Source: Lentzea fradiae | GTDB lineage: Bacteria; Actinomycetota; Actinomycetes; Mycobacteriales; Pseudonocardiaceae | Length of the DNA stretch: 64,000 bases | Assembly (NCBI RefSeq): GCF_900100955.1 | Contig: NZ_FNCC01000004.1 | Span: forward strand, 434,001-498,000 | Direction: 5' to 3' | In this document: in pieces, positions 46,114 through 57,742 of the stretch | How positions within the stretch are numbered: position 1 is the stretch's first letter | How the letters are laid out: every line of letters starts with the position of its first letter | Position numbers and translations under genes: made by a program | Notes under the pieces: model-generated | Told to the model about the DNA's origin: nothing | Seen by the model: the letters and a program-made list of their open reading frames with translations, nothing else | Databases searched by the model: none

Positions 46114-47760
46114 ATGGCGGAGCTGACGATCTCGTCGGACGAGATCCGCAGTGCGATCGAGAAGTACGTCTCGAGCTACTCCCCGGAGGTCAGCCGGGAA
46201 GAGGTCGGTACCGTCTCCGAGACCTACGACGGCATCGCCATCGTCGAGGGCCTTCCGGGCACGATGACCAACGAGCTGCTCGAGTTCCCCGGTGGCGTCC
46301 TCGGCGTCGCCCTGAACCTCGAGGTCCGCGAGATCGGTGCGGTCATCCTCGGTGACTTCGACAAGATCGAAGAAGGCCAGGAGGTCCGCCGCACGGGCAA
46401 GGTCCTCTCCGTGCCGGTCGGCGACGGCTTCCTCGGCCGTGTCGTCAACCCGCTGGGCCAGCCGATCGACGGCCTGGGCGACATCGTCGCCGACGACAAC
46501 CGCGCCCTCGAGCTGCAGGCCGCGACCGTGCTGCAGCGCCAGCCGGTGTCCGAGCCGATGCAGACCGGCATCAAGGCCATCGACGCCATGACGCCGATCG
46601 GCCGCGGCCAGCGCCAGCTGATCATCGGTGACCGCAAGACCGGCAAGACCGCGGTCTGCATCGACACGATCATCAACCAGAAGAAGGCGTGGGAGTCGGG
46701 CGACCCCAAGCAGCAGGTCCGCTGCGTCTACGTCGCCATCGGCCAGAAGGGCTCCACCATCGCGGGCGTCAAGACCGCGCTGGAGGAGGCGGGCGCGCTC
46801 GAGTACACGACGATCGTCGCCGCCCCGGCCTCGGACTCCGCCGGCTTCAAGTGGCTGGCGCCGTACACCGGCTCCGCCATCGGCCAGCACTGGATGTACC
46901 AGGGCAAGCACGTCCTCATCATCTTCGACGACCTGACCAAGCAGGCCGAGGCGTACCGCGCGATCTCGCTGCTGCTGCGCCGCCCGCCGGGCCGCGAGGC
47001 GTACCCCGGCGACGTCTTCTACTTGCACTCGCGTCTCCTCGAGCGTTGCGCGAAGCTGTCGGACGAGCTCGGCGGCGGTTCGATGACGGGTCTGCCGATC
47101 ATCGAGACCAAGGCGAACGACGTGTCGGCGTACATCCCGACCAACGTCATCTCGATCACCGACGGTCAGTGCTTCCTCGAGTCCGACCTGTTCAACGCCG
47201 GTGTCCGCCCGGCCGTCAACGTGGGTATCTCCGTCTCCCGCGTCGGTGGTGCCGCGCAGATCAAGGCGATGAAGTCGGTCGCGGGCTCGCTGCGCCTCGA
47301 CCTGTCGCAGTTCCGCGAGCTGGAGGCGTTCTCCGCGTTCGCGTCCGACCTCGACGCCGCCTCGCGCGCCCAGCTGGACCGCGGTGCCCGTCTGGTCGAG
47401 CTGCTCAAGCAGGGCCAGTACTCGCCGGTCCCCGTCGAGGAGCAGGTCGTCGAGATCTTCGCCGCGACCAAGGGCTACCTGGACGACGTCGCCGTCGGCG
47501 ACATCCGCCGGTTCGTCGCCGAGTTCAAGGACTCGCTGCGCCGCAACCACGCGGACGTGCTCAACGGCATCGTCGAGACCAAGGTCTTCTCCGACGACTC
47601 GCAGAGCCGGGTGGCCGACGCGATCGCCGAGTTCAAGAAGCAGTTCACCGCTTCGGACGGCTCGACGGTCGTGAACGAGGCTCCGGAGAAGGCGATGGAC
47701 GCCGACAAGGTCGGCCAGGAGTCGGTGAAGGTCCACAAGCCCGAGCCCACCGAGAAGTGA
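46114..47760 (+). CDS. atpA: ATP synthase F1 subunit alpha
   Basis: Non-catalytic nucleotide-binding subunit of 548 residues. P-loop GDRKTGKT at 172-179; [22 protein letters not shown] is the family signature near residue 365-386; the adenine-contact region [18 protein letters not shown] is intact. The C-terminal tail (~30 residues past the E. coli end, [17 protein letters not shown]) is a typical actinobacterial extension linked in mycobacteria to suppressed ATP hydrolysis. ATG start after gagagcaggaac. Confidence 0.98.
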   Translation: MAELTISSDEIRSAIEKYVSSYSPEVSREEVGTVSETYDGIAIVEGLPGTMTNELLEFPGGVLGVALNLEVREIGAVILGDFDKIEEGQEVRRTGKVLSVPVGDGFLGRVVNPLGQPIDGLGDIVADDNRALELQAATVLQRQPVSEPMQTGIKAIDAMTPIGRGQRQLIIGDRKTGKTAVCIDTIINQKKAWESGDPKQQVRCVYVAIGQKGSTIAGVKTALEEAGALEYTTIVAAPASDSAGFKWLAPYTGSAIGQHWMYQGKHVLIIFDDLTKQAEAYRAISLLLRRPPGREAYPGDVFYLHSRLLERCAKLSDELGGGSMTGLPIIETKANDVSAYIPTNVISITDGQCFLESDLFNAGVRPAVNVGISVSRVGGAAQIKAMKSVAGSLRLDLSQFRELEAFSAFASDLDAASRAQLDRGARLVELLKQGQYSPVPVEEQVVEIFAATKGYLDDVAVGDIRRFVAEFKDSLRRNHADVLNGIVETKVFSDDSQSRVADAIAEFKKQFTASDGSTVVNEAPEKAMDADKVGQESVKVHKPEPTEK

Positions 47761-47768
47761 TCTGAGCC

Positions 47769-50112
<2,344 letters not shown>

Positions 50113-50129
50113 GCCAGCTCTCTTCCTGT

Positions 50130-50167
50130 CAGCAGGGCCGGAACCCGGAAGGGTTCCGGCCCTGCTG
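50130..50167 (+). terminator. Strong terminator after atpD
   Basis: A perfect 17-bp stem (50130-50146 with 50151-50167) with a ggaa loop, followed by cgtttatt. It lies 18 bp after the atpD stop and would cut off any read-through toward atpC. Confidence 0.88.
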
Positions 50168-50229
50168 CGTTTATTGCGCGCGTTTGTCAGCGCCACCTGC
50201 AATCCTTGACGTGAACTTGGGAGGAAACG

Positions 50230-51948
50230 GTGCTAGGTGGACTCGGCAGCGAGCAGACCGCGACTTCGTTCGACGTGGAGAGCCTCGTCAAGTGGACGTG
50301 GGACGGACGTATTCGTGTTCCGTACTTCCAGCGTGACTTCCGCTGGGGCCAGCAGGATGTGACGCGTCTCTTCGACAGTATCGTCAAGCGCTATCCGATC
50401 GGCAGCTTGTTGCTGTGGCAGAAGCCCGCTCCAGCGGACGAACTTGTCCTCGGCAATCTACGTGTGAGCGCTGCCGAAACCAGCCGGGCGCATTTCGTGG
50501 TCGATGGTCAGCAGCGGCTTGTCAGTCTCGCCAACGCCTTGCACCGCGAAGGCTCTCGGCGCGCGCCGTTTTCGCTGTTCTACGACCTGCACGAGCAGGC
50601 GTTCACCACGAAGGGCTCGACTGTCAGGGGGGCGACCGCCAAGCCGTGGGTCGTTCCGCTGCCGGTCCTGTTCGACCTGCAGGAGTTGTTGCGGTGGTTC
50701 GCGGACAACCCCGCGATCGGCGATCGCCTCGATCAGGCGACCGAGATCGCGAAGATCCTGCGGCAGTACCAGGTTCCGGCGTATGTCGTCAGCCACCACG
50801 ACGAGCACGTTCTGCAGGACATCTTCGACCGGATGAACAACTACGGCAAGCGGCTGACGAAGGCCGAGGTTTTCTCCGCGCTGAACTCGAAGAGCGGAAC
50901 GGCAAGCGATGACAACTTCGACTTCTCCCTCATCGCGGATCGGGTCGCCGCCGATCTGAACTTCGGGAAGATCGACGAGAACACGGTGCTGAGGGCACTG
51001 CTCGCCAGGCGAGGTCCGGACGTCGAACGAGAGATCAGGCTTGAGTTCTCACCTGATCGGAAGGGACAGGTGGACTTTCCTCTCGAGGAGAAGGACACCT
51101 TCTTCCAAGAAGGAGAAGCGGCTCTGGTGCGCGCCGTGCGGTTCCTCCAGGAGGTGGCCGGCGTTCCGCACATCACGATGGTCGCGTACAAGTTCCTGCT
51201 CATCGTGCTGACCAGAGTGTTCGCGCACCACCCGGACCCTGATCCTCGTAACCTCCAGCTGTTGCGTCGCTGGTACTGGCGCACAGCCCTGGCAGGCCCC
51301 AGCCTGTTCAAAGGCAGCACCACCGGCACGACCCGGCAGCTCACCAACCGGGTGCGGCCGGGGGACCTGTCCGGCACGGTTCAGGATCTGTTGGCGACGG
51401 TTCCCGGCAACAGGTACCCGCTGCCTGATCTGGGCAAGTTCTGGACGAACGTGGGCGAGGGCAAGATTGTGCTCGCCGCGTGGTGGAACGCTGGGCCGAG
51501 ATCACTTCTCACGGGGGAGCAGTACGAACAGGCAGAGTTGTCAGCGGCGCTCCAGGACAGCAGCACCGCGGCGAACGCGGTGCATACGGTGTTCGATCGT
51601 CGCATCGTGCGGGAAACTCTGCGCAGTTCGGCTGCGAACCGCATCCTCGCTCCCGACGAAGGGCTCCCCAAAGAGGGGATCGACACCGAACTGATGAGCA
51701 GGCCGTTGAACATGGGCGATGAGGCATGGGCGACTGTCTTGAACACCCATGCGATCACGCCGCCGATGTCGGAGCTTCTGGCCAACGGCCGTGTGGAAGA
51801 GTTCATCGCGAGCAGGAGGAGTCTTCTCGAGAAGCAGTTGGAGCAGTTCCTCCAGCGAATGTGCGAATGGGATTTCGAGAACACTCCGCCGCTGGAGGAC
51901 CTCGTGATCGACGAGGGGCAGGACGAGGACGAAGATGGTTCTTTCTGA
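50230..51948 (+). CDS. DUF262 protein (ParB/GmrS-like)
   Basis: Protein of 572 residues. The N-terminal DUF262 domain has VPYFQRDFRW at 30-39 and VVDGQQRLVSL at 90-100, the two hallmark motifs (Q-R and DGQQR); this fold is related to ParB/Srx and is the N-terminal half of GmrSD-type restriction enzymes. QDIFDRMNNYGKRLTKAEVF (about 198-217) is the conserved domain end. The C-terminal ~300 residues are helical and lack a DUF1524 HNH motif (no HxxP/HNH cluster seen), so this is not a full GmrSD. GTG start after gggaggaaac. It overlaps the HipA N-domain frame by 14 nt, so the two are coupled. Codon use is less GC3-rich than in the atp genes, a sign of transfer. Confidence 0.86.
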   Translation: MLGGLGSEQTATSFDVESLVKWTWDGRIRVPYFQRDFRWGQQDVTRLFDSIVKRYPIGSLLLWQKPAPADELVLGNLRVSAAETSRAHFVVDGQQRLVSLANALHREGSRRAPFSLFYDLHEQAFTTKGSTVRGATAKPWVVPLPVLFDLQELLRWFADNPAIGDRLDQATEIAKILRQYQVPAYVVSHHDEHVLQDIFDRMNNYGKRLTKAEVFSALNSKSGTASDDNFDFSLIADRVAADLNFGKIDENTVLRALLARRGPDVEREIRLEFSPDRKGQVDFPLEEKDTFFQEGEAALVRAVRFLQEVAGVPHITMVAYKFLLIVLTRVFAHHPDPDPRNLQLLRRWYWRTALAGPSLFKGSTTGTTRQLTNRVRPGDLSGTVQDLLATVPGNRYPLPDLGKFWTNVGEGKIVLAAWWNAGPRSLLTGEQYEQAELSAALQDSSTAANAVHTVFDRRIVRETLRSSAANRILAPDEGLPKEGIDTELMSRPLNMGDEAWATVLNTHAITPPMSELLANGRVEEFIASRRSLLEKQLEQFLQRMCEWDFENTPPLEDLVIDEGQDEDEDGSF

Positions 51949-52402
51949 GTCCCGTTTCGAAGTGCGTCTGCACGGCCGGCGCGTGGGCACTCTTCACCAG
52001 CGTGGTGATCACACCCGGTTCGTCCTGGCTGACGCGTACGTGGACGATCCTGAGCGTCCTGTCCTCGGGTTGGTGTTCGAGCAGGACCTCTCTGCCGTTC
52101 ATGCCGCGGCGTTGCGGCTGCCTCCGTGGTTCTCCAACCTGCTTCACGAAGGCGTGCAGCGTCGTTGGATCGCCACGGCACGGCACGTGTCACCTGACCG
52201 AGAGATGGAACTGCTCGCGGAGGTCGGGTATGACCTACCCGGAGCTGTGCGGGTTGTTCCCGCCCGGCGAAGAGGCACCGGATCTCGATTGGGACACCGC
52301 TCCCGCTCCCCGGCTGACCGCGCGGTCCGAGAACGACTACCGCCGGCTCAAGTTCTCACTCGCGGGCGTGACCATGAAGTTCTCGATGGTGGCGACCGGT
52401 GA
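51935..52402 (+). CDS. HipA N-terminal subdomain (HipS-like) frame
   Basis: The frame opens with ATG at 51935 inside the DUF262 end. Its first ~107 residues are the HipA N1 domain: FEVRLHGRRVGTLHQRGDHT, LPPWFSNLLHEGVQRR, then MELLAEVGYDLPGAVRVVPA. After 'VVPA' (about 52260) the frame turns into an Arg-rich sequence without family likeness and stops at 52402, while the family continues in another frame from GEEAPDLDW. One extra C in cccgcccggc (52257-52266) would explain the break. So this is either a frame-shifted HipA or a HipS-type separate subunit whose tail is not conserved. Confidence 0.7.
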   Translation: MVLSESRFEVRLHGRRVGTLHQRGDHTRFVLADAYVDDPERPVLGLVFEQDLSAVHAAALRLPPWFSNLLHEGVQRRWIATARHVSPDREMELLAEVGYDLPGAVRVVPARRRGTGSRLGHRSRSPADRAVRERLPPAQVLTRGRDHEVLDGGDR

Positions 52403-53168
52403 GCGGCTCACCTTGCCTGCGTACGGCGAGGGCGGTGACTGGATCGTCAAGCTGCCGGACAGCGAGTTCCCCCACGTACCGCACAACGAGTACGCGATGA
52501 TGACCCTGGCGGCGGCTTGTGGCGTTGAGGTGCCCGACGTGCGGTTGGTGCACCGGGAACAGATCGACGGACTACCTGATCGCCTGTGGCCCAACGGAGA
52601 GTCGTGGGCCTACGCCGTGAGACGGTTCGATCGTGACGAGAATCGGCGCTTGGTCCACATCGAGGATCTGGCGCAGGTGAGGAACTTCTACCCGCCCGCC
52701 AAGTACCAGGGCAACTTCGAGACGGTTGCCGCGTTGATCTACCGGCGTCATGACCTTGCCGCGTTGCAGGAGTTCGCAAGACGGCTTGCCTTCAACATCC
52801 TGATTTCGAACGGCGATGCCCATCTGAAGAACTGGTCGTTGATCTACCGCGATCCCCGCGTGCCCACGCTTGCCCCCGCGTACGACCTGGTGTCCACCGC
52901 TCCGTACATGGAGCGCGAGGATCTCGGACTGAAGTTCGGTGGTTCGAGGCGGTTCGAACGAGCGTCGCTCGGCACTTTCAAGCTGCTGGAACACCGCATT
53001 GGTGTGTCGGGTGCGGACCTGGTCGAACACGCCGCTGAGACCACGGATCTGGTGCGCACGCGGTGGCCGGAGCTCGCGGACACGCTCATGCCGGATCCCA
53101 AGCTGCGGGCGGCGATCACGAACAGCATCGACCAGCGGTTGCGCACCTTGCTGGTCTCCTCTGACTAG
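52230..53168 (+). CDS. hipA: HipA-like Ser/Thr kinase domain
   Basis: Kinase part of a HipA-family protein, 312 residues from the ATG at 52230, which has a ggagg six bases upstream and overlaps the N-domain frame. Family features: KFSLAGVTMKFSMV (Lys of the ATP site), HNEYAMMTLAAACGVEVPDV, YAVRRFDRDE, the catalytic loop SNGDAHLKNW with D196, and the metal-binding D219 in APAYDLVSTA. HipA kinases phosphorylate translation targets such as aminoacyl-tRNA synthetases and are normally held by HipB; no HTH antitoxin gene is adjacent, only the DUF262 gene. The kinase core looks intact. The first ~10 residues (TYPELCGLFPPG) are out-of-frame relative to the family and may not be native. Confidence 0.8.
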   Translation: MTYPELCGLFPPGEEAPDLDWDTAPAPRLTARSENDYRRLKFSLAGVTMKFSMVATGERLTLPAYGEGGDWIVKLPDSEFPHVPHNEYAMMTLAAACGVEVPDVRLVHREQIDGLPDRLWPNGESWAYAVRRFDRDENRRLVHIEDLAQVRNFYPPAKYQGNFETVAALIYRRHDLAALQEFARRLAFNILISNGDAHLKNWSLIYRDPRVPTLAPAYDLVSTAPYMEREDLGLKFGGSRRFERASLGTFKLLEHRIGVSGADLVEHAAETTDLVRTRWPELADTLMPDPKLRAAITNSIDQRLRTLLVSSD

Positions 53169-53185
53169 CTTCGCGTTGTCGCGAT

Positions 53186-53230
53186 GCCGGTAGGGCCGTT
53201 CCTCCTTTGTGGAGGGACGGCCCTACCGGC
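53186..53230 (+). terminator. Terminator after the HipA gene
   Basis: A 20-bp stem (53186-53205 with 53211-53230, one T-G wobble) closed by tttgt, 18 bp after the stop. One of the strongest hairpins in the window. Confidence 0.8.
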
Positions 53231-53289
53231 GTTCCGGGCCTTGAGCGAAATCGGTCGTGCCGCGCGGCGGGTGGTGGCAGGGTCGGGGC

Positions 53290-54798
53290 ATGGGCCGACA
53301 CGCACCGTACGACGATCCGGGCACACCGGACGTTCGATCGCCCTGGCGGTACCTGTGGTGGCTGGTGCTCGCGCAACGCCGCAGGGTGCTCGCCGGAGCG
53401 TGGTGGGGGTCGTTGTGGATGTGCGGGCTGGTCCTGCCGCCCTACCTCATCTCCAGGGCCATTGAGGACGGTCTGCGCGGCGGTGACCGCACGGCGCTGG
53501 TGTGGTGGTGCGCGGCGCTCACCGTCGTGGTGGCGCTGCTGGCGTTGATCGGGGTGGCCCGGCACCGCACGATGACGCTGGTGCGCACGGATGCCGCGCT
53601 GCGCACGGCCCAACTGGTCGTGGAGCACGTCACCAGGCTCGGCGGGGTGGTGCGGCGCAAGCTGTCCGCTGGCGACCTGACGTACCTGCAGAACGGCGAC
53701 ACGACGCGGATCGCGCACGCGCTCACCAGCACGGGGCCCGGTGTGGGGGCGGTGGTCGCGTACGCGGTCACGGCGGTGCTGCTGGTGCGGATCTCACCGG
53801 TGGTCGCGGTGGTGGTGCTGCTGGGCGTGCCGGTGCTGGCGGTGGTCACCACGCCCGTCCTGCGGCGGCTGCACGTGGTGGAGGCCGGGTACCGGCAGAG
53901 CCAGGGCGAGCTGAGCTCGCGGGCCGGGGACATCGTGGCCGGGCTGAAGGTGCTGTCCGGGATCGGCGGCAAGCCGGCGTTCGAGGAGCGTTTCCGGGCC
54001 AAGTCGCGGGACGTGCTGCGCGACGGGTACCGGGTGTCGGTCTGGCTGAGCTGGGTGCAGGTGCTGTGGGGGCTGCCGACGCTGTTCCTCGGTGTCGTCA
54101 CGTGGATCGTGGCGCGGATGGCCGTGAGCGGCGCCATCACGGTCGCGGAGATGGTCGCGGTCTACCTGTACGTCGGGACGCTGATCGTGCCGGTGAGCTT
54201 CTTCGTGGAGGGTGCGGACGCGATCCCGCGGGCGCTGGTGTCGGCGCGCCGGGTCGTGGATCTTCTGAGCCTGCGGCCGGAGGAGCGTTCCGGCGACGGT
54301 GAGCCCTTGGAGGTGAAGCCCGGTGCGTTGACGGTGCTGGTCTCCTCGGACGCGGCGGCGGCTCGGGAGGCCGTGGAACGGTTGCCTGGACAGGTCGTCG
54401 TGGCGGACAACGACGACTACCTGTTCCCCGGACCGGTGCGGGAGGCGGTGTCGGTGGGGGAGCACGACGACGCCTCGGTGCGGCGGGCGATCTGGGCCGC
54501 GGCGGCGGGTGACGTCGTGGAGGCGATGCCGGACGGGCTCGACTCGCACCTGGAGTCGCAGGGGCGCAACGTGTCCGGCGGGCAGCGCCAGAGGCTGCGG
54601 CTCGTGCGGGCGTTGCTGAGCGACCCGGAGGTGCTGGTGCTCGTGGAACCGACGTCGGCACTGGACGCGGTGACCGAGGCCGCGGTGGCCGAGCGCGTCA
54701 AGGAGGCCAGGCGCGGGCGGACCACGGTGGTCGTCTCGTCGTCGCCGCTGTGGGCGGGACAGGCCGACGAAGCGCTGTGCCTGGAGGGAACCCGATGA
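53290..54798 (+). CDS. ABC exporter half-transporter with degenerate ATP-binding site
   Basis: Protein of 502 residues: a six-helix type IV ABC exporter membrane domain (~25-325) and a shortened nucleotide-binding domain. The P-loop is gone: where GxxGxGKS should be, the protein reads LTVLVSSDAAAAREAVE. The signature NVSGGQRQRLRLVRALL is intact. Walker B is VLVLVEPTSALD, with Val replacing the Asp. So this subunit cannot bind ATP normally but can supply its signature to its partner's site. The ATG at 53290 is used; the frame is open to 53257. The stop overlaps the partner start by 4 nt (ATGA), giving a heterodimer. Confidence 0.88.
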   Translation: MGRHAPYDDPGTPDVRSPWRYLWWLVLAQRRRVLAGAWWGSLWMCGLVLPPYLISRAIEDGLRGGDRTALVWWCAALTVVVALLALIGVARHRTMTLVRTDAALRTAQLVVEHVTRLGGVVRRKLSAGDLTYLQNGDTTRIAHALTSTGPGVGAVVAYAVTAVLLVRISPVVAVVVLLGVPVLAVVTTPVLRRLHVVEAGYRQSQGELSSRAGDIVAGLKVLSGIGGKPAFEERFRAKSRDVLRDGYRVSVWLSWVQVLWGLPTLFLGVVTWIVARMAVSGAITVAEMVAVYLYVGTLIVPVSFFVEGADAIPRALVSARRVVDLLSLRPEERSGDGEPLEVKPGALTVLVSSDAAAAREAVERLPGQVVVADNDDYLFPGPVREAVSVGEHDDASVRRAIWAAAAGDVVEAMPDGLDSHLESQGRNVSGGQRQRLRLVRALLSDPEVLVLVEPTSALDAVTEAAVAERVKEARRGRTTVVVSSSPLWAGQADEALCLEGTR

Positions 54799-56525
54799 CG
54801 CGGCTGCCCATCGCGGAGCGGCACGAGGTGCGGCGGGCGGCCGTGCGGCTGCTGCGCGGCGAACGGCGGGCGCTCGCCGTGGTCCTGGTGCTGACGTCGC
54901 TGGCGGCGTTGACCGGGCTGGTGGCGCCGTACCTGGTCGGCAAGATCGTCGGCGGCGTCGAGGACGGCACGCTGACGCTGTCCACTGTGGACATGATCGC
55001 GCTCGGGGTGCTCGCCTCCGCGGTCGTGCACCTGTTCCTGGTGCGCTACAGCGGGTTGCAGACGTTCCGGCTCGGTGAGCGGTTCCTGGCCTCGTTGCGC
55101 GAGGAGGCGGTGACGCGCTCGCTCGCGCTGCCCGCGCGGGTCGTGGACCGGCTGAGCACCGGCGACCTGCTCACCCGCGTGACCAGCGACGTCGGTGTCG
55201 TCGGGCAGGCGCTGCGGGACGGCGTGCCGGAGGTGTTCACCGGGACGGTGAACCTGCTGGTCGTGCTCGTGGCGACGTTCGTGCTGGACCCGGTGCTGGG
55301 CCTGGCCGCGCTCGCCGGGATGCCGTTCGTCGCGTGGGTGCTGCACTGGTACCTCAAGCGGGCGCGTCCCGCCTACCTCGCGGAGAGCCAGGCGGCGGGT
55401 GACGTGGCGGAGATCTCCGCGGCCGTCGGCGAGGGCAGCAGGACGATCCAGACCTACGGGCTGCGCGACCGGTTGGTGGGGAAGGCGCACGCCTCGATCG
55501 CGTCCCACTACGACGCCCGGCTGCGGACGTTGCGGCTGCGCAACGTGCTGTTTCCGGTCATCAACTTCGTCAGCATGGTCCCGACCGCGCTGGTGCTGCT
55601 CGCCGGTGGCCTGTTCTACGCGGGGGACGCCGTCGAGATCGAGGTCGTCGTCACCGGCAGCCTCTACGTGTGGCGGCTCGTGGAACCGTTGGAACGCATC
55701 ATGATGTGGGTCGAGTTCCTCCAGCGCGGCGCGGCGTCCTTCGCACGGGTCGAGGGGATCGGGGCGAACGCCGAAAGCGCGCCCGCGGTCGGTGAACCGG
55801 AGAGCGACCTCGTGGAGGTGCGCGGCGTCCGTTACTCCTATGTGGACGGACACGAGGTGTTGCACGGCGTCGACCTCGTGGTGCGGCCCGGCGAACGGCT
55901 CGCGGTCGTCGGTGTGTCCGGTGCCGGGAAGTCGACCCTGGGCCGGTTGATCGCCGGGGTGGACCGGCCGTCGGAGGGGTCGGTGCGCGTCGGCGGCGTG
56001 CCGGTGGCCGACCTCGCGGCGGCGGGTGAGCAGCCGATCGTGCTCGTGACGCAGGAGCACCACGTGTTCATCGGGACTCTGCGGGAGAACCTGGCGCTCG
56101 CCGTGCCGGACGCCTCGGACGACCGGCTCGTGGAGGCGTTGCGGACCGTGGACGCGCGGTGGTTCGACGACCTGCCGGACGGGCTCGACACGCCGCTCGG
56201 CGCGGGCGGACTGGAGCTCGATCCCGCGCAGGCGCAACAGCTCGCGCTCGCCAGGGTCGAGGTCGCCGACCCGCACACGCTGGTGCTGGACGAGGCGACG
56301 TCGTCACTCGACCCGGCCACAGCGAGGCACGCCGAGCGCGCGATCGCGGCCGTGCGGGGGAGTCGCACGGTGATCGCGATCGCGCACCGGCTGCAGACCG
56401 CGCGTGATGCCGACCGGATCGCGGTCGTCGACGCGGGCCGCGTCGTGGAACTGGGATCCCACGACGACCTGGTGGCCAGGAACGGCACCTACGCGACGCT
56501 CTGGCGTTCCTGGCACGGTGACTAG
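54795..56525 (+). CDS. ABC exporter half-transporter, catalytic partner
   Basis: Protein of 576 residues with a six-helix membrane domain (~30-310) and a nucleotide-binding domain. P-loop GVSGAGKST and Walker B LVLDEATSSLD are intact, and the H-loop IAIAHRL is present. The signature is lost: GLELDPAQAQQLALAR stands where LSGGQ should be. Combined with the partner, one site is complete (this P-loop with the partner's SGGQ) and the other lacks both P-loop and signature. Substrate is unknown; lipid, peptide or drug export are possible. The ATG at 54795 overlaps the partner by 4 nt. It runs convergent with the sigma-partner gene (4-nt overlap of ends). Confidence 0.9.
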   Translation: MTRLPIAERHEVRRAAVRLLRGERRALAVVLVLTSLAALTGLVAPYLVGKIVGGVEDGTLTLSTVDMIALGVLASAVVHLFLVRYSGLQTFRLGERFLASLREEAVTRSLALPARVVDRLSTGDLLTRVTSDVGVVGQALRDGVPEVFTGTVNLLVVLVATFVLDPVLGLAALAGMPFVAWVLHWYLKRARPAYLAESQAAGDVAEISAAVGEGSRTIQTYGLRDRLVGKAHASIASHYDARLRTLRLRNVLFPVINFVSMVPTALVLLAGGLFYAGDAVEIEVVVTGSLYVWRLVEPLERIMMWVEFLQRGAASFARVEGIGANAESAPAVGEPESDLVEVRGVRYSYVDGHEVLHGVDLVVRPGERLAVVGVSGAGKSTLGRLIAGVDRPSEGSVRVGGVPVADLAAAGEQPIVLVTQEHHVFIGTLRENLALAVPDASDDRLVEALRTVDARWFDDLPDGLDTPLGAGGLELDPAQAQQLALARVEVADPHTLVLDEATSSLDPATARHAERAIAAVRGSRTVIAIAHRLQTARDADRIAVVDAGRVVELGSHDDLVARNGTYATLWRSWHGD

Positions 56526-57742
56526 GGAAGGGGCACGACCTTGGGGGTGTCGCCCTCCCAGACAGTCACCTCCGTCGTGCCCGCGGGTGCGAGCCAGGCG
56601 TCGGGGCGCTCGTCCGGGCCGATGCGCGTGCCGTACCGGATGACGAACGTGCCCTGGCCGTCCGGCAGCGGCACGAGCATGGGCTCCACCGCAGAGACCG
56701 GCCCGCCGAGCACAGCGGCGCTGAACTCGCCGTCCGGCCGGTGGATCAGGCCGTACAGCTCACCGAGCGACTCGATCACCTCGGCATGCCTTCCGTCCGG
56801 CAGCCACGCGTGCGCCATCCACGCGCCGATGTCGTTCCACCCGACCGCGTAGTCGAGGAACGCCTTCTCACGCAGCTCCTGGTCCGGCGACAGCGCACGG
56901 GCCGGTGGCGTCAAAGGTGCGCCCTCCGGCAGGTCCGCCGCGAGCAGCCGGCCCTTCCAGCCGAGGCCGGGGTGAGGGTAGAACGCGTTGTCGGGACGCT
57001 TGTCCTCCCTCGCGGTCAGCGGCTCGCGCGTGAAGTCGTCCGGCGCCGGGGCCGTGTCGCCGCGGACGAACACCGGCCGGTCGGACTGCTTCGCGCTCAC
57101 CACCGCGACCCCGCCGGGCCCCGTGGCCTCCTGCCAGGCGCGCGTCAGGCGGCCGTCGCCGCCCCTGACCGGGTTGACCGACCAGAACACCCTGCTGCCC
57201 AGCGTCTGCACGATGTGGGTGGACCGCTCCTTGCCGAGCTGGAACAGCCCGGACTCGCGGCCGAAGTCGATCTCCCGGTCCACCACGTTGCCCCCGGACA
57301 CGAGCCCGACGACGGTGCGGGACTCCGACTGGCCGTCCAGCCGCACGGCCTGGGCGACCAGCGCCGCCGGGCCCTCCGGCGTGGTGCCGGCCCAGAAGAC
57401 GTTCGCCTCGGCGGAGAGGTCCTTCACCTGCCCGGCCTGCCGCCACGACTGCTCGGGGCCGTTGTTCCACGTCGCCAGCGCCCGCGAGACGAAGTCCGCG
57501 TCCCCGGCGAGGTCACCGGCCGGTGCCGCGGTCAGCCGGTGGTCGCCCGAGTCGGGCGGCAGCGTGGACGACCGCGTGAGCACCACCCCGGTCACCACCC
57601 CCGCGAGCAACGCCACCGCCGCCGTCACCGCGACCAGCTTGCGCGTCTGCCTGCGCCGTGCCCCTGCCATGACGTCCCCCACGAATCCCGGCCGCACGTC
57701 GAGGTCCGCCGTCGCCGCCTCCATCGCCTGCTTCAGCTCCAC
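56522..57742 (-). CDS. Membrane-anchored partner of the SigE-family sigma factor
   Basis: Protein of 406 residues: a short cytoplasmic N-terminus ([23 protein letters not shown], then basic ARRRQTRK), one membrane helix (VAVTAAVALLAGVVTGVVL) and a large extracytoplasmic region with beta-rich, Gly-containing segments (VVGLVSGGNVVDREIDFG, EVTVWEGDTPKVVPLP). No zinc anti-sigma HxxxCxxC motif is seen. The GTG at 57742 overlaps the sigma gene by 10 nt, so the two are coupled, as is usual for SigE-family sigma factors with their membrane regulators. An anti-sigma or co-regulator role is inferred from context. Confidence 0.75.
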   Translation of the reverse strand: MELKQAMEAATADLDVRPGFVGDVMAGARRRQTRKLVAVTAAVALLAGVVTGVVLTRSSTLPPDSGDHRLTAAPAGDLAGDADFVSRALATWNNGPEQSWRQAGQVKDLSAEANVFWAGTTPEGPAALVAQAVRLDGQSESRTVVGLVSGGNVVDREIDFGRESGLFQLGKERSTHIVQTLGSRVFWSVNPVRGGDGRLTRAWQEATGPGGVAVVSAKQSDRPVFVRGDTAPAPDDFTREPLTAREDKRPDNAFYPHPGLGWKGRLLAADLPEGAPLTPPARALSPDQELREKAFLDYAVGWNDIGAWMAHAWLPDGRHAEVIESLGELYGLIHRPDGEFSAAVLGGPVSAVEPMLVPLPDGQGTFVIRYGTRIGPDERPDAWLAPAGTTEVTVWEGDTPKVVPLP

